DNA from: Streptomyces sp. TLI_171
GTDB lineage: Bacteria; Actinomycetota; Actinomycetes; Streptomycetales; Streptomycetaceae
Direction: 5' to 3'
Length of the DNA: 64,000 nucleotides
Assembly: GCF_003610255.1 (NCBI RefSeq)
Contig: NZ_RAPS01000001.1
Location: 7,950,491-8,014,490 of the forward strand
Below, one piece after another: positions 16,730 through 24,400 of the stretch (positions are counted from its first letter, which is position 1; every line of letters begins with the position of its first letter). Both the position numbers and the translations under genes were made by a program. The notes below the pieces were generated by a model. The model did no database searches, was not told the origin of the DNA, and saw only the letters and a list, made by a program, of their open reading frames with translations.

Positions 16730-17628
16730 CCGCGCCCGCACCCGCGCTGCTCCGGCAGGAGCGGTGGGAACCCGCCGAGGGCACCGCCGTCCGCGGAACG
16801 GTGGTCCTGCTGCCCGGACGCGGTGAACACCCCGCTCTGTACGCCCGGTTCGGGCGGCGGCTGGCCTTGGACGGCTACCGCCTGGTCGTCCCCGGCCCGA
16901 CCGCCCCCGCCCACCGGGCCGGTCCGCCGGACGCCCCGCACACCGCGGGGGACGTCGACCCGGCCGACGGAGCAGGAGCCGACCCGTCCCCGGCAGCCTG
17001 GTCCGACCGGCGGCTCGAACAACTGGGCGGCGACCTGGCGGCGCTGACCGCCCACGAACGGGGCCGGCACGGCGGCCCGGTCGTACTGGCGGGCTCCGAC
17101 ACCGGAGCACTGCTCGCCCTCGCCGCCGCCACGACCGTCCCCGTCGACGCGCTGCTCCTCGCCGGACTCCCGTCACCACACGACGCGGTGTCAGCCGGCG
17201 ACACGCCACCGGACTGGGCGGACGACGAACTGTCCGCCCGGACCGCGTGCCCGGTGCACCGGAGCCTGCTGGCCGACTCCGCCGAGTTCCGGGCCGGCGC
17301 CCTGCTCGAACCGGTGGCCGCCGAGCTCGCCGCCGCCGCGGCGACGGCCCGGCCGACCCTCCCCGTCCTGGCCTTCCACGGCCTGGCGGACCCGGTCGCG
17401 CCGGTGGAGGGACTGCGGGCGCTGGCCCGCCGACTGCCGTCGGTGGACGCGCTCGGCGTGGCCGACGGCCGCCACGACGTGTTCAACGACGCCGCGCACC
17501 GCAGCGTCGCCGCCCGAACGGTGCAGTGGCTGGAGGCACTGCGAGCCGGCCTGGACCGGCTGCCCGCAACCCCGCCCGCGCTGCTCGTCCCGCTCCAGCC
17601 CGGCCGGCCGGACGGCGCAGTCCGATGA
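16726..17628 (+). CDS. Alpha/beta hydrolase with Asp at the nucleophile position
   Basis: A 300-residue cytoplasmic protein starting at GTG 16726. An oxyanion-type loop (VVLLPGRGEHP, 26-36), an elbow LAGSDTGALLAL (121-132), an acid loop HGLADPVAPVEGL and a C-terminal RHDVFND with His give a complete alpha/beta hydrolase order. In the elbow the residue aligned with the usual Ser of GxSxG is Asp125 (Ser124 precedes it). Asp nucleophiles occur in epoxide hydrolases and dehalogenases. The role may be hydrolysis of a product of the monooxygenases. It overlaps both neighbours by 4 bases. Confidence 0.75.
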   Translation: MTAPAPALLRQERWEPAEGTAVRGTVVLLPGRGEHPALYARFGRRLALDGYRLVVPGPTAPAHRAGPPDAPHTAGDVDPADGAGADPSPAAWSDRRLEQLGGDLAALTAHERGRHGGPVVLAGSDTGALLALAAATTVPVDALLLAGLPSPHDAVSAGDTPPDWADDELSARTACPVHRSLLADSAEFRAGALLEPVAAELAAAAATARPTLPVLAFHGLADPVAPVEGLRALARRLPSVDALGVADGRHDVFNDAAHRSVAARTVQWLEALRAGLDRLPATPPALLVPLQPGRPDGAVR

Positions 17629-17783
17629 CCACCGTCGCCCGCTCGGCCGCCGTCAGCTTCGTCGGCGTCGGTCCCGCCGTCGTCCGTCCCGCCGCCGGTG
17701 CGCTCCCGGCAGCAGGACGGCCCGGCTCCCCGTTCTCACCCGGGTCTCCCACCATCCGTTCGAAGGAAGGACACCGCCCATGA
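17625..17783 (+). CDS. Possible 52-residue coupled small ORF
   Basis: ATG at 17625 overlaps the hydrolase stop by 4 bases, and the TGA at 17781-17783 overlaps the next ATG (17780) by 4 bases, so translation could run straight through. The peptide (MTTVARSAAVSFVGVGPAVV...) is Ala/Val-rich and then Pro/Ser-rich. It matches nothing I know. It may only be a bridge for translational coupling, or chance. Confidence 0.25.
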   Translation: MTTVARSAAVSFVGVGPAVVRPAAGALPAAGRPGSPFSPGSPTIRSKEGHRP

Positions 17784-18295
17784 CCGCCGTCGACGAACGC
17801 CCGCCCGCCATCGCGCCGGCCGAGCTGCTCCGCCGCACTCTGCGCCGACACGCCGCCGGCGTGGTGGTGATCACCGCGCCGGGGCCGGTCGGGCTCACCG
17901 TCACCTCGTTCACATCGGTGAGCCTCGATCCCGCCCTGGTCTCCTTCTACCTGTCGACCACCGCGTCCACGGCGCCCGCGCTGCGCGCCGCGGAGGCGTT
18001 CACCGTGCACGTCCTGCACCGGGGCCAGGAGGAGCTGGCACGGGCCTTCGCCCGCAGCGGCGTCGACCGCTTCGCCGGCGTCCCGTGGACCACGGGCCCG
18101 CACGGCACCCCGCTGCTGGCGGGCGTCACCGCCCGTCTGACGGCCCGCCAGGTCGGCCTGCACCCGGTCGGCGACCACCTGCTGGTGGTCGGCGAGGTAG
18201 TGGCGGCGGACGCCGACGGCGGCGAGCCGCTGGTGCACCACGATGGCGGGTTCGGCGGGTTCGCACCCGGCGCCGGGGAGGGTCCGTGGCGCTGA
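17780..18295 (+). CDS. Flavin reductase family protein (FMN/FAD:NADH)
   Basis: A 171-residue split-barrel flavin reductase. LRRHAAGVVVITAPGPVGLTV near the start, FTSVSLDPALVSFYL and the C-terminal HHDGGFGGF fit the HpaC/SsuE-alternative flavin reductase-like family. It would supply reduced FMN to the two LLM monooxygenases and the DszC-like flavoprotein in the same operon. GAAGGAAGGA lies 8-17 bases upstream of the ATG. The stop lies inside the ssuD gene (10-base overlap). Confidence 0.88.
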   Translation: MTAVDERPPAIAPAELLRRTLRRHAAGVVVITAPGPVGLTVTSFTSVSLDPALVSFYLSTTASTAPALRAAEAFTVHVLHRGQEELARAFARSGVDRFAGVPWTTGPHGTPLLAGVTARLTARQVGLHPVGDHLLVVGEVVAADADGGEPLVHHDGGFGGFAPGAGEGPWR

Positions 18296-19398
18296 GCGTG
18301 CACTGGTTCCTGCCGACCACCGGCGACAGCCGCCAGGTGGTCGGCGGGGGCCACGGCTCCACCCCGGGGGCGGCCGGCACCGACCGGCCGCCGTCGCTCG
18401 GCTACCTCGGGCAGATCGCGCGGGCGGCCGAACAGCTCGGCTTCGCCGGGGCCCTCACCCCGACCGGACCCTGGTGCGAGGACGCCTGGCTGACCACCGC
18501 GATGCTCACCGGCCTGACCGAGCGCCTCACCTTCCTGGTGGCGTTCCGGCCCGGCCTGGTCGCCCCGACGCTCGCCGCCCAGATGGCGACCACGTACCAG
18601 AACCTCTCCGGCGGACGGCTGGCGCTCAACGTGGTCACGGGCGGCGAGTCGAAGGAGCAGCGCGCGTACGGGGACTTCCTCGACAAGGACGGGCGCTACG
18701 CGCGCGCCGACGAGTTCCTGTCGGTGACCGGGCGGCTGTGGCGCGGAGAGCGGGTCGACCACGACGGCCCGCACCTTCGGGTCGACGGCGCCCGGCTGAC
18801 GCGGCTGCCCGACCCGGTGCCGCAGGTGTATTTCGGCGGTTCCTCGCCGGCCGCGGAGCGGGTCGCCGCCCGGCACGCGGACGTGTACCTCACCTGGGGC
18901 GAGCCGCCGGACCGGGTCGCGGAGAAGATCGAGCGGATCCGGACGCTGGCTGCCGCCCAGGGGCGGCGGCCGAGGTTCGGCATCCGACTGCACACCATCA
19001 CTCGCGACACCGCCGCCGAGGCCTGGTCGGAGGCCGACCGGCTGCTCGCCGGGATGGACCCGGCGCGGATCCGCGACACGCAGCAGGCCTTGGCGCTGAG
19101 CGAGTCGGAGGGCCAGCGGCGGATGCGTGAGCTGCACGGCGGTGAGGTCGGGCGCCTTGAGGTCTACCCGAACCTGTGGGCCGGCTTCGGTCTGGTCCGG
19201 GGCGGTGCCGGAACCGCCCTGGTGGGCAGCCACACCGAGGTCGCCGACCGGATCGAGGAGTACCACCGGCTGGGCGTCGACGAGTTCGTCCTCTCCGGCG
19301 TGCCCCACCTGGAGGAGGCCTACCGGGTCGGCGAGGGCCTCCTCCCCGTTCTCACCGCCCGCGGCCTGCTCTCCACGGGAGCCGGGCGCCGTGGCTGA
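18286..19398 (+). CDS. ssuD: FMNH2-dependent alkanesulfonate monooxygenase
   Basis: A 370-residue LLM-class enzyme with the SsuD motif set throughout: HWFLPTTGDSR at the start, PTGPWCEDAWL near 58, QVYFGGSS near 180, YLTWGEPPDRV near 203, NLWAGFGLVRGGAGTALVG near 298 and LSGVPHLEEAYRVGE near the end. SsuD converts alkanesulfonates to aldehyde and sulfite using reduced flavin. Start is GTG 18286, 10 bases inside the flavin reductase gene, so the two are coupled. Last gene of the operon. The usual SsuABC transporter is absent; import would rely on the Dpp-type system upstream. Confidence 0.92.
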   Translation: MALSVHWFLPTTGDSRQVVGGGHGSTPGAAGTDRPPSLGYLGQIARAAEQLGFAGALTPTGPWCEDAWLTTAMLTGLTERLTFLVAFRPGLVAPTLAAQMATTYQNLSGGRLALNVVTGGESKEQRAYGDFLDKDGRYARADEFLSVTGRLWRGERVDHDGPHLRVDGARLTRLPDPVPQVYFGGSSPAAERVAARHADVYLTWGEPPDRVAEKIERIRTLAAAQGRRPRFGIRLHTITRDTAAEAWSEADRLLAGMDPARIRDTQQALALSESEGQRRMRELHGGEVGRLEVYPNLWAGFGLVRGGAGTALVGSHTEVADRIEEYHRLGVDEFVLSGVPHLEEAYRVGEGLLPVLTARGLLSTGAGRRG

Positions 19399-19609
19399 CC
19401 TGACGCTCCCTCACCGATCGGCGCTGCGCGCCGGGACAGTCGGCCAGCTGTCTGCGGCACCTCACCTGCCCCCTGCGGCCGGACGCCAACGACGGCACCA
19501 CCAGGTTCGCCCAGGGACGCCACCTTCCCCCAGGATCGCCGGGCTCGCCGAGCCGTCCTGGAGTCGTCCGCTCTCCCACAGTCACCCGCACCGCTGCATC
19601 CGGCACTAC

Positions 19610-19835
19610 ACGTCGGCCCATGACTCCGCCGAGCCGGACCACGACGCACGGGTGGGCCTGGCCGAGTCCGAGCTTGGGGTGTGCGCCGTTCGGCCCATAC
19701 GTGGACATAGTCCCGGTCGGACAGGTCCAGGGTCCGGAAGGCGGCGTGGTCGTCGCTCCACTGCTCGGTCGGCCGGGTCACGGTGGCCGGTGCGTCGTAG
19801 GTGACTACCCGAGCACGGGCGTGTCTTCCCGACCC
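19610..19835 (-). mobile_element. Remnant of an IS256-family transposase
   Basis: On the minus strand, VTRPTEQWSDDHAAFRTLDLSDRDYVHVWA (split here for reading: VTRPTEQWSDDHAAF, then RTLDLSDRDYVHVW) matches the middle of mutator/IS256 transposases, where D-Y-V-x-V-W-x-D carries the first catalytic Asp. Just after this the frame shifts (HPKLGLGQAHPCVVV). A weak further piece, VVGVRPQGAGEVP, lies near 19450-19520. Neither end nor inverted repeats are visible. It is a fragment only. Confidence 0.55.
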
Positions 19836-20030
19836 GCGCCGCAACGCGGGCCTGCTCGGAGACCTTGAGGATCGTTCGGGACGGGACGCCCTCCGCATGC
19901 CCTCCCGAAACCGATCCACAAGTCCTGAGCAGTGCCCTGGGCGTACCGCCGCCGGTGACGTCCAGGCACTGTCCTGACGCCGGCCGGGAGCGCTCCTCCC
20001 GGCGTTGATCAATTCGACTAGAGTTGCGCG

Positions 20031-20579
20031 ATGTTCGAAGGAAAGTTGGTAAGGCTGCGGGCGCTGCGCTCCGAGGACGCGGAGCATCATCTTCGGTGGC
20101 GCAACGATCCTGAAGTGGTGCGCTGGGCCACCGCCGGTGACCCGTGTTTCGGTCCGGTCACGGCGGAGGCGATCGGCCTCGGCTTCGAGGCGATGCTGCG
20201 CCTGAGTCCGCGGGAGTCGGCCGTGTTCACGGTCGAGGACCTGGCGGGCGGGAGCGTGATCGGCATGGCCGACTACCGGGACCTGGACCCGTACGCCGGT
20301 GCGGCCACACTGGGAGTGACCATCGGTGAGCGGGAGTTCTGGGGCCGCGGCCACGGGAGTGAAGCGCTGCGACTTCTCGTCGCCCACCTGTTCGGCGCCT
20401 ACGGCCTGAACCGGCTGGAACTCGACACCTGGAGCGGCAACGAGCGCGCCGTGCGCGCCTTCACCGGGCTCGGCTTCCGAGAGGAGGGCCGCCGCCGCTC
20501 GGCCGTGCTGCTGGGCGGGAAGCGCTACGACAGAGTGCTCTTCGGAATGCTCCGCGAGGAATGGGCAGACCCCGCGTGA
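20031..20579 (+). CDS. GNAT-family N-acetyltransferase, RimJ/RimL type
   Basis: A 182-residue cytoplasmic acetyltransferase: VRLRALRSEDAEHHLRWRNDPEV at the start, the acetyl-CoA loop EREFWGRGHGSEALRLL near residue 100 and the C-terminal NRLELDTWSGNERAVRAFTGLGF typical of Rim-type enzymes acting on N-terminal amines or small molecules. No clear Shine-Dalgarno is seen; TAGAGT at 20019-20024 lies 6 bases before the ATG, so the mRNA may be leaderless. It stands alone, intact, between remnants. Confidence 0.85.
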   Translation: MFEGKLVRLRALRSEDAEHHLRWRNDPEVVRWATAGDPCFGPVTAEAIGLGFEAMLRLSPRESAVFTVEDLAGGSVIGMADYRDLDPYAGAATLGVTIGEREFWGRGHGSEALRLLVAHLFGAYGLNRLELDTWSGNERAVRAFTGLGFREEGRRRSAVLLGGKRYDRVLFGMLREEWADPA

Positions 20580-20650
20580 CACCGTAGACGCCGCAGACCA
20601 TCCCTGCCGTCCGCTCGCCGCGGCCCCGGCGAGCGGACGGCGCACCGCGG

Positions 20651-20905
20651 TACGCCGACCACGCCAAGGCGTGGAACAGCGTCCTGACCGGCGCCGGAAG
20701 CCTGCGATCACCGGGGTGCCGCTGTCCGACCGGCCCGCCACCTCGGAGGCGCTCAGCTTCGCGACCTACGACGTCGCCGGCCAGGGCGGCATCGCCACCG
20801 CCGCCACCGTCGCCCCCGTCGGCGCCAGGCATGCCGCGATCCTCACCTGCGTCCTGTGCCGGCACCCCGTCCCCGACGACCTCCTCCCCACCCTGCTCAA
20901 CGTCC
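20651..20905 (+). pseudogene. Ferritin-like domain protein, frameshifted fragment
   Basis: From 20651 the plus strand reads YADHAKAWNSVLTGAG, then loses one base near 20698 (an A expected before AGCCTGCG) and goes on in another frame as KPAITGVPLSD, then GGIATAATVAPVGARHAAIL and RHPVPDDLLPT. This is the order found in actinobacterial DUF4439/ferritin-like twin-arginine proteins, where a His/Glu-rich four-helix bundle binds iron. The N-terminus with its signal peptide is missing and the middle helix is shortened. Confidence 0.5.
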
Positions 20906-21205
20906 GAGGCCTCGCAGCAACAGCGCCGCAGCGGGCCGGCCCCGCTTCTGACTCCGTTCCCACGCCAGCGGATTCCGCCTCCGCGGCGACACCGACCCAC
21001 AGCGGTCCTGGAGGCGCCTTGGGCGGTGGCGGGGACCGGACGTGCCAGCACCGCTAGGACGCCTCGGCGACCGGGTCCGCCCGCATCTGCGGCGTCGTAG
21101 CCCGGCCGCTCGCGCACACAGGTGCGCAATCGATGCGACTCCCGGCCCGGGGGCGTCCGCGCGCGGGGTGGTCACCGGGGCCCTGCGGTACGAGGAGTGA
21201 GCGCC
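20906..21205. other. Stretch without a recognisable gene in a decayed region
   Basis: About 300 bases between two broken genes. No frame gives a family match. The right end keeps a good GAGGAG ribosome binding site (21192-21197) serving the next remnant. Confidence 0.35.
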
Positions 21206-21361
21206 ATGATGATCGTTCGCAAGGTGCACGAGGCCCCGGTGGGTTCAGCGAGCACGCCTACGCGGCCGCGCTCGGCTCGGTGGGGCATCTTCGTCGGCGG
21301 GTGGGCGCCGACCTTCTTCGGCCCGTGCCCGGCCCTCGCGCAGTACGAGGATCGGGCCTAA
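21206..21361 (+). pseudogene. Small hypothetical membrane protein, frameshifted remnant
   Basis: ATG 21206 after GAGGAG begins MMIVRKVHEAPVG. Sense then continues in a second frame as GFSEHAYAAALGSVG and returns to the first frame as WGIFVGGWAPTFFG...ALAQYEDR before TAA at 21359-21361. The phrase IFVG.WAPTFF..G.AL resembles a short one-helix protein common in Streptomyces. The central part is lost. Its stop overlaps the end of the MarR gene on the other strand. Confidence 0.4.
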
Positions 21362-21963
21362 CCAGCGGGCGGTGAGGGGTTGGAACCAGGCCCGGGACCG
21401 GTGGGCGGGGCAGCGGACCCGGGGCCTTCACCGTCGCCGCCGTCCTGGTCGAGGTACCGGCGGTACGCGGCCGCCACGTTCTCCAGGTACCGCCGGGCGC
21501 CCGCCCGCTCCGTGTCGTCCAGGTCCCCGGAGGCGCCGAGGACCAGGCCGAGGAGCGGGACCAGCTCGCCCATGACGTGCTCGAAGCCGCTCCCCGTGAC
21601 GTCCAGGACCTGGCGGCGGCGGTCCCGCGGGTGGGGGCCGCGGGTCATGTGGCCCTCCGACACCAGCCGGTTCACCGACTGCGTCGCGGCGGCACTGGTC
21701 ACCCCCAGCCGCCGGGAGAGTTCGACGGGCCCGATGGGTTCACCGGCCCCCCTGGCGACGACCACGTGCTCGACCGCCTCGACGTGGGTCAACGGCATGT
21801 GCAGGCGTTCGGCCAGCGCGGCGCGCGCCAGTTGAGTGAGCGTCAGCACCTCCCGCAGTGCCTCCGAGAGCGCGTCACCCTTCGGCACGGCGCCGGGGCG
21901 GCCGACCCGGGCCGGCCGGCCATCCGAGTCGGTAGCGGCTCCGAACGAGTGATGTTGCGCCAT
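21358..21963 (-). CDS. MarR-family transcriptional regulator
   Basis: A 201-residue winged-helix regulator. Residues about 60-130 carry the MarR DNA-binding domain (IGPVELSRRLGVTSAAATQSVNRL, then the wing RGPHPRDRRRQVLDVT). The last 35 residues are Gly/Pro-rich and disordered. Such repressors release DNA on binding phenolic or drug-like ligands. It is divergent from the MMPL exporter gene with 62 bases between, and a TAAG-CTA-CTTA palindrome lies there, so autorepression and control of the pump are likely. Confidence 0.88.
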   Translation of the reverse strand: MAQHHSFGAATDSDGRPARVGRPGAVPKGDALSEALREVLTLTQLARAALAERLHMPLTHVEAVEHVVVARGAGEPIGPVELSRRLGVTSAAATQSVNRLVSEGHMTRGPHPRDRRRQVLDVTGSGFEHVMGELVPLLGLVLGASGDLDDTERAGARRYLENVAAAYRRYLDQDGGDGEGPGSAAPPTGPGPGSNPSPPAG

Positions 21964-21992
21964 GGTGGCAATTCTGACACGGTAGAGATCGC

Positions 21993-22003
21993 TAAGCTAC
22001 TTA
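21993..22003. promoter_or_regulatory. Probable MarR operator between the regulator and the MMPL exporter
   Basis: TAAG-CTA-CTTA is an AT-rich inverted repeat in the 62-base divergent gap. It overlaps a possible -10 (CTACTT, 21997-22002) that lies 17 bases after CTGACA (21974-21979) for the exporter gene. Confidence 0.45.
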
Positions 22004-22025
22004 ACGACTTCAGAGGGTGCGTTCC

Positions 22026-24152
22026 GTGTCCCCACACATGACCGGCCGTACGAGCCGGCCCGTCCCGCACGCCGCTCGCACCACGGGGCCGCGGCGGCCC
22101 CGCACCGTCGCGTGGCTGGTCCTCCTGCTCACCGTCGTCGGTCTCGGCGCCGTCTTCGCCCTCGGCCCCTCGGACGCGACCACCACGGAGGCCACCGGCG
22201 CCTCACTGCCGGCCTCCTCGCAGTCCGCGGAGGTCGCCGAGATCGTCAAGTCGTTCCCCGCCGGAGCCGTCGCCCCCGCGATCGTGGTCTTCAGCAACAC
22301 CGACGGGAGCCCGCTCACCGCGGCGCAGCAGGAACTCGTCTCCCAGCGGTCGGCGTCACTCGGCGCCTTCGGACTGGCGCCCGAGGCCGCCCGCCCGCAG
22401 GTGGTCGAGGACAAGGTGGCCACCGTGGCGGTCCTGCTGCCGACCGCCGCGGGCGACGACGAGAACACCGCCGCCGTCGACCGCATCCGCCAGGCCGCCT
22501 CCGCGGACCTCGCCGCGCCCCTCCAGGCCCAGGTGACCGGCGGGCCGGCCTTCCGCGCCGACGTGACCAAGGTCTTCGCGGGCGCCGACAGCACCCTCCT
22601 GATCGCCACGGCCTCCGTCGTCGCGGTGCTGCTGCTGATCACCTACCGCAGCCCCGTCCTCTGGCTGGTGCCGCTGATCGTCGTCGGCGCAGGCGACCGC
22701 ACGGCCGGCATCCTGGTCGGCGCCCTCGCGCCGCACGTCGGCGTCGAGGTCGACGCCTCCGCCGCGGGGATCCTCTCCGTGCTCGTGTTCGGCGCCGGCA
22801 CGGACTACGCGCTGCTGCTCGTCTCCCGCTACCGCGACGAACTCCACCTCACCGACGACCGGTTCACGGCGATGGCGCGGGCCTGGCGCGGCACCGCCCC
22901 CGCCGTCCTCGCCAGCGGCACCACCGTCGTGCTCAGCCTCCTCACGCTGCTCGCGGCCGAACTCACCGGCAACCGCGGGCTCGGCTTCGCCGGCGCCGTC
23001 GGCATCCTGACCGCCATGCTGTTCGGCCTGGTCGTCCTACCCGCAGCCCTCGTCCTGCCCGGCCGGTGGCTGTTCTGGCCGCTGGTCCCCAAGGTCGGCG
23101 ACCCGGTCGTCGCGGACCGGCGCGGCCTCTGGTCGCGCATCGGCCAGGGCGTCGCCAAGCGGCCCGCCCAGGTCGCCGTCGCCGGAACCGCCGTCCTGCT
23201 GGTCCTCGCCTCCGGAGCGCTCGGCCTCAGGACCGGCCTCGCGCAGGAGGACTCGTTCCGCAGGACCCCCGAGGCCGTGCTCGGGCAGCGCACCCTCGCC
23301 GCGGTCCAACCCGCGGGCGCCGTCGACCCCTTGACCCTGCTCTCCAGCACGGCCACGGGCGACCAGGTGGCCGACGCCGCCCGCCAGGTCCCCGGCGTCT
23401 CCTCCGTCACCCCGGGCGGGCACACCGACCGCTGGGCGCGCGCCGACGTCGTCCTCGACTCCGCCCCCGGGACCGCCGCCTCCGACCGCACCATCGACCA
23501 GCTGCGCCGCCGCGTCGCCCAGGTCCCGGACTCCGGCGCCCTGGTCGGAGGCGCCACCGCCGAGGCCTACGACACCTCGCGCGCCAACGCCCACGACACC
23601 CGCCTCGTCGTCCCGCTCGTCCTCGCGATCGTTCTCGTCGTCCTGATCGCCCTCCTGCGCGCGCTCGTGGCGCCGCTCCTGCTGGTCGCGACCGTGATCC
23701 TCTCCTACTTCGCCGCCCTGGGCGCGAGCTGGACGGTCTTCCGCACGTTCTACGACTTCCCCGCCACGGACACCAACGTCCCGCTGCTGTCCTTCCTCTT
23801 CCTCGTCGCGCTGGGCGTCGACTACAACATCTTCCTCATCGCCCGCACCCGCGAGGACACCGTCGCCGGCCACGACACCCGACGCGCGGTCCTGCGCGCC
23901 CTCGCCTCCACCGGAGGCGTCATCACCAGCGCGGGCATCCTGCTCGCCGCGGTCTTCGCCGTCCTCGGCGTCCTGCCCCTCATCACGCTCACCCAGATCG
24001 GCATCATCGTCGGCATCGGCGTCCTGCTCGACACCCTGCTGGTGCGCACCGTGCTCGTCCCCGCCCTGGTCCTGCTCACCGGGCGCCGCTTCTGGTGGCC
24101 GGGGCGGCCCGAGACCGCAGGGGGGAGCAAGCGGGCAGGCGTCGCGGAGTAG
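22026..24152 (+). CDS. MMPL-family efflux transporter
   Basis: A 708-residue membrane pump of the MMPL/RND-like family (ActII-3 and mycobacterial MmpL relatives). The order is one N-terminal helix, an extracellular domain, five helices with AGTDYALLLVSRYRDEL near 260, a second extracellular domain, and a second block of helices with ALGVDYNIFLIARTREDT near 600; the Asp-Tyr pairs are the proton-relay residues. I choose GTG 22026 because AGAGGG (22012-22017) is 8 bases upstream; GTG 22017 and ATG 22038 are alternatives. Substrate may be an antibiotic or lipid. Repression by the divergent MarR protein is likely. Confidence 0.9.
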   Translation: MSPHMTGRTSRPVPHAARTTGPRRPRTVAWLVLLLTVVGLGAVFALGPSDATTTEATGASLPASSQSAEVAEIVKSFPAGAVAPAIVVFSNTDGSPLTAAQQELVSQRSASLGAFGLAPEAARPQVVEDKVATVAVLLPTAAGDDENTAAVDRIRQAASADLAAPLQAQVTGGPAFRADVTKVFAGADSTLLIATASVVAVLLLITYRSPVLWLVPLIVVGAGDRTAGILVGALAPHVGVEVDASAAGILSVLVFGAGTDYALLLVSRYRDELHLTDDRFTAMARAWRGTAPAVLASGTTVVLSLLTLLAAELTGNRGLGFAGAVGILTAMLFGLVVLPAALVLPGRWLFWPLVPKVGDPVVADRRGLWSRIGQGVAKRPAQVAVAGTAVLLVLASGALGLRTGLAQEDSFRRTPEAVLGQRTLAAVQPAGAVDPLTLLSSTATGDQVADAARQVPGVSSVTPGGHTDRWARADVVLDSAPGTAASDRTIDQLRRRVAQVPDSGALVGGATAEAYDTSRANAHDTRLVVPLVLAIVLVVLIALLRALVAPLLLVATVILSYFAALGASWTVFRTFYDFPATDTNVPLLSFLFLVALGVDYNIFLIARTREDTVAGHDTRRAVLRALASTGGVITSAGILLAAVFAVLGVLPLITLTQIGIIVGIGVLLDTLLVRTVLVPALVLLTGRRFWWPGRPETAGGSKRAGVAE

Positions 24153-24400
24153 CGGACGGCGGGCGACTTCGCGGCGTACTGCGTCGGCCGGGCCGTGGGG
24201 CCGCGCCTGCGCACTTGGCGCCACTCCCGGCGCGTGCCCTACCGCCGGACCGCCCCTGTGGGCCGCTGTTGAGAACGGGGACCGGGGCGTTCTGCCGCTC
24301 CGCGGCACCGCCCGCGGCGGTGACCGTGGGCGCGGCGGCCGCCGTCGCCGTGCGGGCGTGGTGGCGACGGCGGCCGGTCGGGCGGCGGGGCGGGGGCGGG

